In this document: in pieces, positions 34,746-43,461 of the stretch
Layout: every line of letters begins with the position of its first letter
How positions within the stretch are numbered: the stretch's first letter is position 1
Assembly: GCA_002405915.1 (NCBI GenBank)
Contig: DHMS01000046.1
Location: 1 to 64,000 of the forward strand
Source of the DNA: Christensenella sp. UBA4636
GTDB lineage: Bacteria; Bacillota; Clostridia; Christensenellales; Borkfalkiaceae
Reading direction: 5' to 3'
Length of the DNA: 64,000 nt
Position numbers and translations under genes: made by a program
The notes under the pieces: model-generated
What the model saw: only the letters and a program-made list of their open reading frames with translations
What the model was told of the DNA's origin: nothing
The model's database searches: none

Positions 34746-37278
34746 ACCAGTTTTCCGCCTCGCTCAAAGAAACGGTCAACGGCACCGAAAGTTTTACGGC
34801 GTTTTCCATTTCTTCTTTCACGATTTTTTTAACTTGTTCCGCCTCGGTCTTGAATGCGTCCACGATAAGCTCGTCGTGCACTTGCAGAATAAGCTTCGAT
34901 TTGAGATTTTCCTTTTTGAGCCGCCCATATACGTTAATCATCGCAATTTTGATGATGTCCGCCGCGGAGCCTTGAAGCGGCATATTCATTGCCGCGCGTT
35001 CGCCGAACTGCCTCAAATTGTAGTTAGACGCGTTGATTTCGCGAATATAACGTTTGCGCCCGGTCATTGTGACGGCATAACCGCATTCTTTAGCCTTTTT
35101 CACGTTGCTGTCCATATACGCTTTGACTTCGGGATACGTTTCAAAATAATTCTTGATATATTGCGCGGCTTCTTTGGGCTTTACTCCTATGTTTTCGGCA
35201 AGTCCATATTCGGAAATCCCGTATATTATGCCGAAATTTACGGCTTTCGCACTGCGGCGCATAAAAGGCGTAACTTTGTCTATCGTAACGCCGAAAACCT
35301 TTGCAGCCGTTTCGGCATGTGCGTCGCGCCCCGTCTTAAACGCTTCGATAAGCGGCGCGCAACCCGAAAACGCGGCTAAAAGCCTTAACTCTATCTGCGA
35401 ATAGTCCGCGTCAATCAAAACTCTATCTTCGGAACGCGCCGTAAAAAGTTTGCGTATTTCTTTGCCTTCTTCCGTCCTTACGGGAATGTTTTGCAAATTC
35501 GGTTTTCTTGAAGAAAGTCGCCCGGTAGAAGTTTGCGCCTGATAAAAAGTCGTATGAACAAGCCCCGTTTTTTTGTCGATTAACGGGCGAAACCCGTCGA
35601 TATAGGTCGACAAAAGTTTCGAGTACTTTCTGTATTCGAGTATCAGCGGAATTACGGGGTGTTCCTCAACTAAGCTTTCAAGCGAATCGACGTTGGTCGA
35701 ATAACCGTTTTTATTCTTTTTGCCGTGCTTTAAGCCGAGCTTGTTATACAAAAAATCTGCAAGTTTTTTAGGCGAATTAACGTTGATTTTTTCACCGGCA
35801 AGCTCGTCTATTTTTTTGTTCAACACAGAGATTTTGTCGGAATAATACTCCGACATTTCTTCGAGGTTTTTCGCGCTTATCTTGAACCCTTCCTTTTCCA
35901 TATCGAAAAGCACGTCGGCAAGCGGAAGCTCTATATCGTTATAAATCGCTTTTTCTCTCTCGTCCGCTTTTTTCATAAGCTCCGTATACAAGCAATTCAG
36001 AGAATATGCGGGCGTGGTTTTGTCAAGCGACTTTACGGCGAAAACTTCCTCTAATGTTTCCTCCTTTCCGGTAAAATCGGTAAGGTATTTTAAAAGCATA
36101 ACATCCTCTATTTTTGCTTTTAGAATAATTCCTTTTTCTTCCAAATCCTTTCTGAGTTGCTTTTTTCCGTACAAAATAATCGTGTTGTTTTCGTTTTCTA
36201 CGATTTCTTTTATAGAGGAAAAACAATCTTCAAACTCAAACCCATCGTCGAAAAACGACTCCTTGACTTTTAGAACATACTCCTTTTCGTTACCAATGTA
36301 AAAACTTATAAAATCGCCGATATATAAAGTAATTTTATTTGTTTTTACGTTAGACATAACTGCGTTTTTACTTGTCAAAAACACCTTTTCGATAATGTTT
36401 TCTTTTTTCTCTGTTTCATCAGAATTTTCAAAAATCCCGCTCTTTTTTAAAAGGTTGTTAAGTGCTAAAGTCGCGAAAATTTCTCTCGATTTTGCGGGAA
36501 ACGGGAAAGTGAATTTGCAAGATTTTTTATCGAGCGGAACGTTAACGTCCGTTTTAATCGTTGCGAGAATTTTTGATTTTTCCGCCAACTCCTTGCCTTC
36601 TAAAAGTTTATCTTTAGTTTTTCCGCTTATCTCGTCGATATTCGAATAAAGATTTTCTATGCTGTGATATTCCTTTACGAGGTTAAGTCCCGTCTTTTCG
36701 CCTATACCTTTAACGCCCGGGATATTGTCGGAAGTGTCGCCCATCAAAGCTTTTAAGTCGACAATCTCTTTCGGTTCGATGCCCGTTTTGTCTTTAAAAT
36801 TTTCTATCGTATATTCGTCTACGTCGCTTATCCCTCGCTTAGTGTAAAGCACCGTGCAGTTATCGGAAACAAGTTGAAAACTATCCTTGTCGCCCGTCAC
36901 GATGTAGCTGAACCAGTCTTTGCGTTTAGACAGCGTGCCGATTATATCGTCGGCTTCTATTCCCGGCTCCTCGTACATTGCAATACCTAATTCGCCTAAG
37001 ACTTTTTTTAGGAGCGGAATTTGCGGAACGAGTTCTTCGGGCATAGGCTTTCTGGTGCCTTTATATTCGGCATACATTTTATGTCTGAAAGTCGGCTCTT
37101 TTCTGTCGAACGCAACCATAATGTAGTCGGGCTTACGTTCACCGATAAGCTTAATGAGCATGTTTACGAATGCGTAAACGGCGTTTGTGTAAGTTCCGTC
37201 GGGAGCGGTAAGCACCGGAGTGGCGTAAAAAGCTCTGTTTATAAGGCTGTTGCCGTCGATTAAAATAATTTTATCCAT
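34732..37278 (-). CDS. polA: DNA polymerase I
   Basis: Removes RNA primers and fills gaps in replication and repair. The 848 residues have an N-terminal 5'-3' exonuclease domain (VAFDRKEPTFRHKMYAEYKG near 58-77, GDTSDNIPGVKGIGEKTGL near 182), a middle 3'-5' exonuclease-like domain, and the polymerase domain with motif A (DADYSQIELRLLAAF), B (RRSAKAVNFGIIYG) and C (QVHDELIVDA). The middle domain lacks the DxE metal ligands (the matching strand reads ITLYIGDFISFYI), so proofreading is probably absent, as in Bacillus-type enzymes. No clear ribosome site precedes the ATG. Confidence 0.96.
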   Translation of the reverse strand: MDKIILIDGNSLINRAFYATPVLTAPDGTYTNAVYAFVNMLIKLIGERKPDYIMVAFDRKEPTFRHKMYAEYKGTRKPMPEELVPQIPLLKKVLGELGIAMYEEPGIEADDIIGTLSKRKDWFSYIVTGDKDSFQLVSDNCTVLYTKRGISDVDEYTIENFKDKTGIEPKEIVDLKALMGDTSDNIPGVKGIGEKTGLNLVKEYHSIENLYSNIDEISGKTKDKLLEGKELAEKSKILATIKTDVNVPLDKKSCKFTFPFPAKSREIFATLALNNLLKKSGIFENSDETEKKENIIEKVFLTSKNAVMSNVKTNKITLYIGDFISFYIGNEKEYVLKVKESFFDDGFEFEDCFSSIKEIVENENNTIILYGKKQLRKDLEEKGIILKAKIEDVMLLKYLTDFTGKEETLEEVFAVKSLDKTTPAYSLNCLYTELMKKADEREKAIYNDIELPLADVLFDMEKEGFKISAKNLEEMSEYYSDKISVLNKKIDELAGEKINVNSPKKLADFLYNKLGLKHGKKNKNGYSTNVDSLESLVEEHPVIPLILEYRKYSKLLSTYIDGFRPLIDKKTGLVHTTFYQAQTSTGRLSSRKPNLQNIPVRTEEGKEIRKLFTARSEDRVLIDADYSQIELRLLAAFSGCAPLIEAFKTGRDAHAETAAKVFGVTIDKVTPFMRRSAKAVNFGIIYGISEYGLAENIGVKPKEAAQYIKNYFETYPEVKAYMDSNVKKAKECGYAVTMTGRKRYIREINASNYNLRQFGERAAMNMPLQGSAADIIKIAMINVYGRLKKENLKSKLILQVHDELIVDAFKTEAEQVKKIVKEEMENAVKLSVPLTVSLSEAENWYDCK

Positions 37279-37328
37279 AATTTAAAGTTTTTAGTAAAAA
37301 ATCCTTGATTATTTGTCCAATTTATGTT

Positions 37329-37334
37329 ATTATA
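37329..37334 (-). promoter_or_regulatory. Possible -10 element of polA
   Basis: Minus-strand TATAAT about 50 bases before the polA ATG. The -35 region is only T-rich, with no good hexamer at the right distance, so this is a weak call. Confidence 0.35.
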
Positions 37335-37438
37335 TTTCTACTTTGAGATTGAAAAACGCTTCGCGCGCTTAATTCAATTTTCTTACGCGTATATTATTAC
37401 ATATTTTTCGCAAAAAAGCAATAAAATAAACGCAATTT

Positions 37439-37525
37439 GCCGCTGTGACGAAATTGGCAGACGTAGCAGACTCAAAATCTGCCGCCCTTAAAAGCGTGCC
37501 GGTTCGAGTCCGGCCAGCGGCACCA
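37439..37525 (+). tRNA. tRNA-Leu (anticodon CAA)
   Basis: Type II tRNA with a perfect 7-bp acceptor stem (GCCGCTG and CAGCGGC), anticodon stem GCAGA/TCTGC with loop CTCAAAA giving anticodon CAA (reads UUG), a variable arm, T-arm GCCGGTTCGAGTCCGGC, discriminator A and encoded CCA. It is alone, not in a tRNA cluster, and lies divergently from polA. A perfect terminator follows at once. Confidence 0.97.
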
Positions 37526-37526
37526 C

Positions 37527-37563
37527 AAAAAGAAAGAGTAGCTATTTGCTACTCTTTCTTTTT
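37527..37563 (+). terminator. Terminator after tRNA-Leu
   Basis: Perfect 16-bp inverted repeat (AAAAAGAAAGAGTAGC and its complement) with loop TATTT, ending in T5, directly after the tRNA CCA. Confidence 0.92.
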
Positions 37564-37606
37564 GAACTATGTTTGCGCTATGCGCAAGTGATATTTGAGA
37601 CACATT

Positions 37607-37635
37607 AAAAGCTCGGCGTAAAAACCGAGCTTTTT
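37607..37635 (-). terminator. Terminator of the yicC-thiN operon
   Basis: Minus strand AAAGCTCGG, 8-base loop, CCGAGCTTTT, about 18 bases past the thiN stop. Between it and the tRNA terminator there is only a short TTGCGC-TAT-GCGCAA palindrome. Confidence 0.82.
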
Positions 37636-37652
37636 CAATGCTTAATAGAGTA

Positions 37653-38249
37653 TTAAACGGGTTTGCGGTTAATTATGACGAATATTCGCCCGCTTTTTAA
37701 GCCTATAAAAAATTTTCCGTCCTCGGCGATATTAGATATTCCGAGCGTAGATTCCCGCTTAATTTCGCGGTCTTTATACGGGTATTTTAAGCCGTAAGAA
37801 CTTTCGATAAAGCTGTCGTCAATCGCAACGACGGAAACCGTTCCGCCTTTTACCGTTTCGCCGTAAAAGGGCTTATCCGTGCAGTAAAACACGGAATTTA
37901 TCGTGAAAAGCCTTGCCGAAACGCCGTTCGAACAAGCCTTTTTCAAAAGTGCCAAATTGCCTAAAAAATGGTCCTCTCTGCCCCCGCCGGCGCAAATAAA
38001 ATCGATTTCCTTTATTCCGCGTTTTTCACATTCGTAAAGCGCAAGTTCGCCGTCGGTGAAATCCTTTTCTACGGGGAAAGTTTCGGCGTTTTCGGGAACG
38101 TAACCCAAGGAATCGAAATCGCCGAGGATAAGGTCGGGCGCAACTCCGATTTTTTCAAGATATTTGAGCGCGCCGTCGCAACACACGACAAACGAGTCGC
38201 TAAAATCGTAATCGCACGGCTCGCCGTTCAAAACGATAACGGCTTTCAT
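37653..38249 (-). CDS. thiN: Thiamine pyrophosphokinase
   Basis: Makes thiamine diphosphate from thiamine and ATP; the cofactor is used by the transketolase of this window. The 198 residues contain CCDGALKYLEKIG near 24, ILGDFDSLGYV near 42 (metal-binding Asp residues), DFTDGELAL near 64 and AGGGREDHFLGNLALL near 86, the hallmark segments. The ATG at 38249 is preferred: AAGG lies nine bases upstream and the gene then starts one base after the rpe stop. An ATG three codons earlier is placed too close to that site. Last gene of the operon, as in B. subtilis (yloS). Confidence 0.94.
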   Translation of the reverse strand: MKAVIVLNGEPCDYDFSDSFVVCCDGALKYLEKIGVAPDLILGDFDSLGYVPENAETFPVEKDFTDGELALYECEKRGIKEIDFICAGGGREDHFLGNLALLKKACSNGVSARLFTINSVFYCTDKPFYGETVKGGTVSVVAIDDSFIESSYGLKYPYKDREIKRESTLGISNIAEDGKFFIGLKSGRIFVIINRKPV

Positions 38250-38250
38250 C

Positions 38251-38913
38251 TTAGTCATTCCTTAACTTTTCGATTGTTTCGCGCTTATTTTTGCTCTTGA
38301 AAACGGTAGACCCCGCAACGAGAACGTCCGCGCCCGCGTTCTTTATTTCCGCGCAGTTTTCGGTCGTAACGCCGCCGTCTATTTCGAGCAAAACTTCCTT
38401 GTCTAAAGTATCGATAATTTCTCTCAGATATCTGACGTTATCGAGCGTTGAAGCGATAAACTTTTGTCCGCCGAAGCCGGGAAAAACGCTCATAACCGTT
38501 ACCATGTCGCAAAGCGGCACGATATCTTTTATCTTTTCGGCAGCCGTGTCCGGATTGATTACGACTCCGCACTTTGCGCCCGCTTGCTTAATGAGTTCGA
38601 GTGTTTCTTTGGTTTTTTCTCCGCAAGCTTCGTAGTGTACGGTAACGTAATCGGCGCCCGCGGCGACGAATTTTTTAACGTACTTGTGCGGTTCGACAAT
38701 CATTAAGTGCGCGTCGATTGTAAGCGAAGTGTGCTTTTTTAAGTCCTCAATCATTTTGATACCGAACGTGATATTCGGCACGAACACGCCGTCCATAACG
38801 TCGCAGTGAATTATATCGGCGCCGCAACTTTCAAGCTCGGCAACCTCTTCACCCATTTTTGCAAAGTCCGCCGAGAGTATCGACGGCGCGATTTTAATAC
38901 TTTCTTTTTTCAT
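38251..38913 (-). CDS. rpe: Ribulose-phosphate 3-epimerase
   Basis: Interconverts ribulose 5-phosphate and xylulose 5-phosphate. The 220 residues form a TIM barrel with metal ligands and catalytic Asp visible: PSILSADFAKMGEEV near 10-24, HCDVMDGVFVPNITFG near 36-51, DAHLMIVEPHKYV near 69, VMSVFPGFGGQKF near 140-152 and LLEIDGGV near 172. The start lies 20 bases inside the end of rsgA; a purine-rich AAAGGA precedes it. Its place between rsgA and thiN is the standard Bacillota order. Confidence 0.96.
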   Translation of the reverse strand: MKKESIKIAPSILSADFAKMGEEVAELESCGADIIHCDVMDGVFVPNITFGIKMIEDLKKHTSLTIDAHLMIVEPHKYVKKFVAAGADYVTVHYEACGEKTKETLELIKQAGAKCGVVINPDTAAEKIKDIVPLCDMVTVMSVFPGFGGQKFIASTLDNVRYLREIIDTLDKEVLLEIDGGVTTENCAEIKNAGADVLVAGSTVFKSKNKRETIEKLRND

Positions 38914-39742
38914 TGTCCTTTATTTCCTTAAAAATTTCAAGGTATCTTTCGTATCTGTCTTTTTTGATTTTTCCGTCGGTTAAGGCTTCTTTCACAGCGC
39001 AATCGGGTTCGTGCGTATGGGTGCAGTCCCTAAATGCGCACAAATCGTAATAATTTTCAAAATCTAAGTAATAATGCGCGATTTCAGAAGTTTTTATGTC
39101 TGACGAAATAACGGAAGAAAAGCCCGGGGTGTCGATAATCATAAAATCACCGACGACGTGGAGCGTTCGCGAAGTCGTCGTGTGTCTGCCGCGTTTTAGC
39201 TTTTCCGAAACCTCGTTAACCCTCTTTTTTAACCCAAAAAGATAATTGACGAGCGAAGTTTTGCCCACCGCGGATTGCCCCGCGAACGCAACGATTTTGC
39301 CTTTAAATTCTTCTTTCATTTGCTCTACGCCCTCGCCGGTAAGAGCCGAAACGACGAATATTTTTTCGCAAGCGTTAGCGTAATTATCGATAACGTACTT
39401 TGCGATTTCGTCGCCGAAGTCGCACTTGTTGACTGTTATATAAGGCTTAGCCCCGAGCCGCACGCATTCTATAAGCATTTTGTCTACGAGGAGATAATCG
39501 GGAGCAGGCTCGGGTGCGATTACGATATTCACGCAATCGATATTCGCGACGTTTATTCGAGGGAAAAAGGTTTTTCTTTCGTAAACGCTCGTGATAACGC
39601 CGTCCGAAAGTTCTACTTCGTCGCCTACTTTTATCGCTCCGTTTTTGATTTTTAAATTGCCTTTCGCCGAAACAAAAAGTTCCTCTCCGCAATTTAAAAC
39701 TTTATATTTTCCGCCCTCTACGGCGGTTACTATGCACTTCAT
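38894..39742 (-). CDS. rsgA: Small ribosomal subunit biogenesis GTPase RsgA
   Basis: Late-acting GTPase that checks and releases 30S subunits. The 282 residues have the N-terminal OB fold, then the circularly permuted G domain: NKCDFGD (G4) precedes SALTGEG (G5), the P-loop GQSAVGKTS near 157, TTSRTL and DTPGFSSV. The zinc-binding tail shows CAFRDCTHTHEPDCAVKEAL, with three Cys and His ligands. The ATG immediately follows the rlmN stop. In Bacillus prpC and prkC lie just upstream of rsgA; they are missing here. Confidence 0.96.
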   Translation of the reverse strand: MKCIVTAVEGGKYKVLNCGEELFVSAKGNLKIKNGAIKVGDEVELSDGVITSVYERKTFFPRINVANIDCVNIVIAPEPAPDYLLVDKMLIECVRLGAKPYITVNKCDFGDEIAKYVIDNYANACEKIFVVSALTGEGVEQMKEEFKGKIVAFAGQSAVGKTSLVNYLFGLKKRVNEVSEKLKRGRHTTTSRTLHVVGDFMIIDTPGFSSVISSDIKTSEIAHYYLDFENYYDLCAFRDCTHTHEPDCAVKEALTDGKIKKDRYERYLEIFKEIKDNEKRKY

Positions 39743-40783
39743 TTACGCTTTTTCTCCGAGATAGCTTCGCCTAAGCTGCCCGCACGCGCCGTCTATATCG
39801 ACGCCCATTCTTCTTCGCATAGTCGCCGAAACACCGCCTTCGTTAAGCTTGTTCATAAATTCAAACGCGCGCTTTTCGCTCGTGCCGTTCAAGTTTTTCT
39901 CCTTAACGGAGTTGAGCCTTATGAGGTTAACGTGGCACGGCTTACCCTTTAAAAGCCGCAAAAGCTCGGCTAAACATTCGTCCGTGTCGTTCTGCCCGGA
40001 GATTAGAGAATACTCAAAATAGTACCGTCTGCCCGTTTTTTCAAAATAGTTTTCGCACGCGGAAAGTATTTCTTTCACCGTGTAACTATTCGCTACGGGC
40101 ATAATTTCTCTGCGTTTTTCGTCAAACGGATTATGCAGAGAAACGGTAAGGTTTATCGGCAAATTTTCATCTGCTAAACTTAACATTTTCGGCACGAGTC
40201 CGCAAGTTGAAAGACTAACGTTGCGCGGAGAAACGTTTAGCGAATTTTCATCAGATAAAAGACGGATAAACTTAACGACGTTATCGTAATTGTCGAGCGG
40301 TTCGCCGCTGCCCATAAGCACAATGTTGGTTACGGCGCGTTTTTTGTCAGTGCCGCCCTCGTGGCGATTGACTGAGACAACTTCAGAAAGTATCTCGCCC
40401 GCAGAAAGGTTTCTGACAAGTCCGCCGAGCGTGGACGCGCAAAATTTGCAGCCCATTCTGCACCCTACTTGTGTGGAAACGCAGAGCGTGTTGCCGTACT
40501 TATATTTCATCAAAACGCCTTCGATAACGTTTCCGTCCCAAAGCGCGAACAAAAACTTTTTCGTTCCGTCCTTTGAAATCAGTTCTTTTATAATTTTACA
40601 CGGCTTGTCTGCGTAAACGGACAAAAGTTTATCCTTTAACGCTTTTGAAACGTCCGTCATTTCGGAAATGCTTTTCCCGGCGACGAGGTTAGAATAAATC
40701 TGATTGCCCCTAAACGGCTTTTCGCCAATTTCGGCTACGATTTCTCTAAGCTCCGCTAAGCTATAATCGAGTAAAATTTTCAT
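39743..40783 (-). CDS. rlmN: Dual-specificity rRNA/tRNA methyltransferase RlmN
   Basis: Radical SAM enzyme that methylates C2 of A2503 in 23S rRNA and A37 in certain tRNAs. The 346 residues contain the radical SAM triad CRMGCKFC near 115, the GSGEPLDNYDNV glycine motif near 165, and the second catalytic Cys in VDIDGACGQLR near 330. The start is ATG 40783, overlapping the rsmB stop (ATGA) with an AAAGAG site; an in-frame TTG seven codons earlier is unlikely. No erm/cfr-like changes are seen, so this is RlmN rather than Cfr. Confidence 0.96.
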   Translation of the reverse strand: MKILLDYSLAELREIVAEIGEKPFRGNQIYSNLVAGKSISEMTDVSKALKDKLLSVYADKPCKIIKELISKDGTKKFLFALWDGNVIEGVLMKYKYGNTLCVSTQVGCRMGCKFCASTLGGLVRNLSAGEILSEVVSVNRHEGGTDKKRAVTNIVLMGSGEPLDNYDNVVKFIRLLSDENSLNVSPRNVSLSTCGLVPKMLSLADENLPINLTVSLHNPFDEKRREIMPVANSYTVKEILSACENYFEKTGRRYYFEYSLISGQNDTDECLAELLRLLKGKPCHVNLIRLNSVKEKNLNGTSEKRAFEFMNKLNEGGVSATMRRRMGVDIDGACGQLRRSYLGEKA

Positions 40784-42024
40784 TTGATTCTCTTTAATTT
40801 GCAAACGTAAAATCCCGCGCCGAGGCTAAGCTCCGGCAAGAATTGCAAACCGTAAATTTTCTTTATTCCGTCAAGCGGACAGTCTATCTTTTCGACTTCG
40901 AAATTTTTCTTTTTCGCAAGAAATTTTTCGATAATATCGTCGTTTTCTTCCTTAAAAACCGAGCAAGTCGAATAAACGAGTTCGCCGCCGCATTTAACGT
41001 AAGAAGAAACGTTCAGTAAAATTTTCAACTGAATCGCCGTCAATTCTTTGAGATTTTCGTCGTTTTTTTTAAGTTTTATATCGGGGTTTTGCTTTATCGT
41101 GCCGTAGCCCGAGCATGGCGCGTCGCACAAAACCGCGTCGAATCTGTCCTTGAAATCGGGGTCGAAAACAGTCGAGTCTTTAACAAAAACCTCAATGTTT
41201 TTCTTGCCCGTTCTCTCGGCGTAAGCCTTTATAAGCTCCGCGCGGTGTTCGTGCAACTCGCAAGCCGTAACGCATTCGTATTTATCCGCTAACAACACAG
41301 ACTTTCCGCCCGGCGCGGCGCACGCGTCCAAAAGCTTTTTTCCGCCCGAAAGCGTGGAACAGATAGCGACAGAACCGATTGACTGAAACGTATATCCTCC
41401 GTCGAAAAAGCCCTCGTCCATTTTTGCGTTAGGAACGGAAAACAACCCGTCGAACGGCGTTTTTTCAAACTTCATACCCCTTTCGTCAAGGTACCTTTCG
41501 CCGCTTTCGTTATTCGTAAACCGCAAATATGTGTATTCTTTATCGAAAGCCAAAAGTTTTTCCGCCTCGTCGCCGTACTCTTTAAGTATCTTTTCGACGG
41601 CAAATTCGGGAACGGAATATTTAACGGACAAAAACTTGATTTTATCCGTCGGCATGATGAGATTTTGTTGAGCGTACTTCCTTAGAACGGCGTTTACGAA
41701 CCCCGCGTTCGCGCTTTTGCCGAGCTTCTTCGTAAGTTCGACGAGGTTATCTATAACGGCGAACGGCTTCTTTTTCAAAAAAGTAATAGCGTACGCGCCG
41801 ATTTTTAGCAAAATTCTTATCTTCTGTTTAGGCGGCTTATCGAAGCAAAATGAAAGCGCGTAATCGAGATAAATATCGTTATCGAGTACGCCGTAACAAA
41901 TTTTTACGGTTTTCGCTCTGTTCAGTTCTTCAATCGGCACATCTTTGAGCGACTGTTTTAAGTACGCGCCGTCCGAGTAAACCTCCGAAAGCACGCGGTA
42001 ACAGTCGTAAAAAAGGTTTATCAT
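40780..42024 (-). CDS. rsmB: 16S rRNA m5C967 methyltransferase RsmB
   Basis: Methylates cytosine 967 of 16S rRNA. The 414 residues have an N-terminal NusB-like RNA-binding domain (about 1-125, with GFVNAVLRKYAQ), a linker, and a Rossmann methyltransferase domain: SAM motif LLDACAAPGGKSVLLAD near 228, then DAPCSGYGTIKQNPDIK with the catalytic Cys, and YSTCSVFKEEN with the second Cys. The start overlaps the fmt stop (ATGA). Position between fmt and rlmN is conserved in Bacillota. Confidence 0.95.
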   Translation of the reverse strand: MINLFYDCYRVLSEVYSDGAYLKQSLKDVPIEELNRAKTVKICYGVLDNDIYLDYALSFCFDKPPKQKIRILLKIGAYAITFLKKKPFAVIDNLVELTKKLGKSANAGFVNAVLRKYAQQNLIMPTDKIKFLSVKYSVPEFAVEKILKEYGDEAEKLLAFDKEYTYLRFTNNESGERYLDERGMKFEKTPFDGLFSVPNAKMDEGFFDGGYTFQSIGSVAICSTLSGGKKLLDACAAPGGKSVLLADKYECVTACELHEHRAELIKAYAERTGKKNIEVFVKDSTVFDPDFKDRFDAVLCDAPCSGYGTIKQNPDIKLKKNDENLKELTAIQLKILLNVSSYVKCGGELVYSTCSVFKEENDDIIEKFLAKKKNFEVEKIDCPLDGIKKIYGLQFLPELSLGAGFYVCKLKRIK

Positions 42025-42944
42025 TTCAAAATATCGCCTTTTAAAATCTTTCTACCGGCATTAAAAGCTTGCGCAGACATTCTTTTTCCGCCTTCCGCTT
42101 GAATTTCGAGAATTTCGACCGCACCTTGTCCGCATTTTACGACAAGCTTTTTGTCCGCTCTCAAAACCTCGCCTATTTCGCCCTCAAATTCTCCGTCAAG
42201 CGCGTTTACCGCGAAAATTTTGAAGGTTTTGTCGTTCAAAAAAGTATGCGCTGCGGGCCACGGATTAGTTCCGCGAACTAGGTTTTTAATTTCTTTCGCG
42301 CTCTTTGCCCAGTCGATTTTGCCCGTTTCGCGCGTGAGCATTTTTACGTGAGTAGCTTTTGTTTCGTCTTGTTTTATCGGCGTAATCTGCCCCGCTTCGA
42401 TTTTATCGAGCGTTTCCACTATAAGTTTTGCGCCTATTTCGGAAAGCCGCTCAAACAATTCGCCCGCCGTTTCATCGGGATATATAGGCGTTTTTTCAAC
42501 CGAAAGAATGTCGCCCGTATCTATGCCCGCTTCCGTCTGCATTATCGTAACGCCCGTTTCTTCGTCGCCGTTGATAACGGAATACTGTATCGGCGCGGCT
42601 CCGCGATACTTAGGCAAAAGCGAAGCGTGAACGTTGATTATGCCGCGCGGCGCGATATCGATAATTTCTTGCGACAAAATCTGTCCGAACGCGCAAGTCA
42701 CCATAATATCGGGCGCGAGATTTTTTAAATCTTCAACGCCTTCGAGGCGAATTTTATTGTATTGCAACACCTTTAAGCCGTGTTTTAATGCGCACTCCTT
42801 AACAGGCGACGGCGTTAAAACGTTCTTTCTCCCGACGGGCTTGTCGGGCTGAGTGACGACGGCAAGCACCTCGTGCTTACTTTTTATAATGCTTTCGAGC
42901 GACGGCACGGCAAAGTCCGGCGTGCCTAAAAAGACTAATTTCAA
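42021..42944 (-). CDS. fmt: Methionyl-tRNA formyltransferase
   Basis: Formylates initiator Met-tRNA using 10-formyl-tetrahydrofolate. The 307 residues have the N-terminal VFLGTPDFAVPSLESI, the catalytic INVHASLLPKYRGAAPIQYS near 106-125 (His109), GVTIMQTEAGIDTGDIL near 137 (Asp), and a C-terminal tRNA-binding domain from about 205. It overlaps def by four bases (ATGA), coupling formylation and deformylation enzymes. Its substrate is part of the folate pool also used by ThyA. Confidence 0.97.
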   Translation of the reverse strand: MKLVFLGTPDFAVPSLESIIKSKHEVLAVVTQPDKPVGRKNVLTPSPVKECALKHGLKVLQYNKIRLEGVEDLKNLAPDIMVTCAFGQILSQEIIDIAPRGIINVHASLLPKYRGAAPIQYSVINGDEETGVTIMQTEAGIDTGDILSVEKTPIYPDETAGELFERLSEIGAKLIVETLDKIEAGQITPIKQDETKATHVKMLTRETGKIDWAKSAKEIKNLVRGTNPWPAAHTFLNDKTFKIFAVNALDGEFEGEIGEVLRADKKLVVKCGQGAVEILEIQAEGGKRMSAQAFNAGRKILKGDILK

Positions 42945-43399
42945 TCTTTTTCCTCCATCATTTTTATGGCTTTATCGATGTAAAGTATACCGTCGAGGTG
43001 GTCGTATTCATGGCAAATCGCCCGCGCGAAAAAGTCCTTTGCGGTGAGTGTAAACTCTTTACCCTCTCTGTTGAGAGCTTTTATAACGACGGTAGAGGGT
43101 CTTTCGACTTCGCCGTATCGCCCCTTTACGGACAAGCACCCCTCCGCGCCGATTTGCGACCCGCTCTTAGACAAAATAACGGGGTTAATAAATTCATAGT
43201 ACCCGTCCTCGACGTTTACGATGAAAATACGTTTTAAAACGCCCACCTGAACGGCGGCAAGTCCCGCGCCGTCGGCTTTTATGAGAGTGTCTTTCATATC
43301 GTTCAAAAGCGTTACTATCTTTTCGTTAACTTTGTCTACTTCGAACGAGCGTTTTCTTAAGACCTCGTCGCCGAGCTGTACTATTTTCCTTATTGCCAT
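42941..43399 (-). CDS. def: Peptide deformylase
   Basis: Removes the formyl group from new proteins. The 152 residues show the three family motifs: GAGLAAVQVG near 46-55, EGCLS near 93 with the metal-binding Cys, and HEYDHLDG near 131 with the two metal-binding His and catalytic Glu. The C-terminus is short (type I-like size), as in many Clostridia. GAGAGGA lies about eight bases before the ATG, with 62 bases separating it from priA; that interval holds no clear hairpin. Confidence 0.97.
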   Translation of the reverse strand: MAIRKIVQLGDEVLRKRSFEVDKVNEKIVTLLNDMKDTLIKADGAGLAAVQVGVLKRIFIVNVEDGYYEFINPVILSKSGSQIGAEGCLSVKGRYGEVERPSTVVIKALNREGKEFTLTAKDFFARAICHEYDHLDGILYIDKAIKMMEEKD

Positions 43400-43461
43400 A
43401 GAATTTTCCTCTCTGAATTACCTTAGTGTTTTGCCTTGTTTTTTCTGAAATTTATCGTGTT

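Noticed and set aside
37572..37586. TTGCGC-TAT-GCGCAA palindrome between tRNA-Leu and thiN
   Set aside because: Very short loop, isolated and flanked by two true terminators; no gene or second copy to give it meaning.
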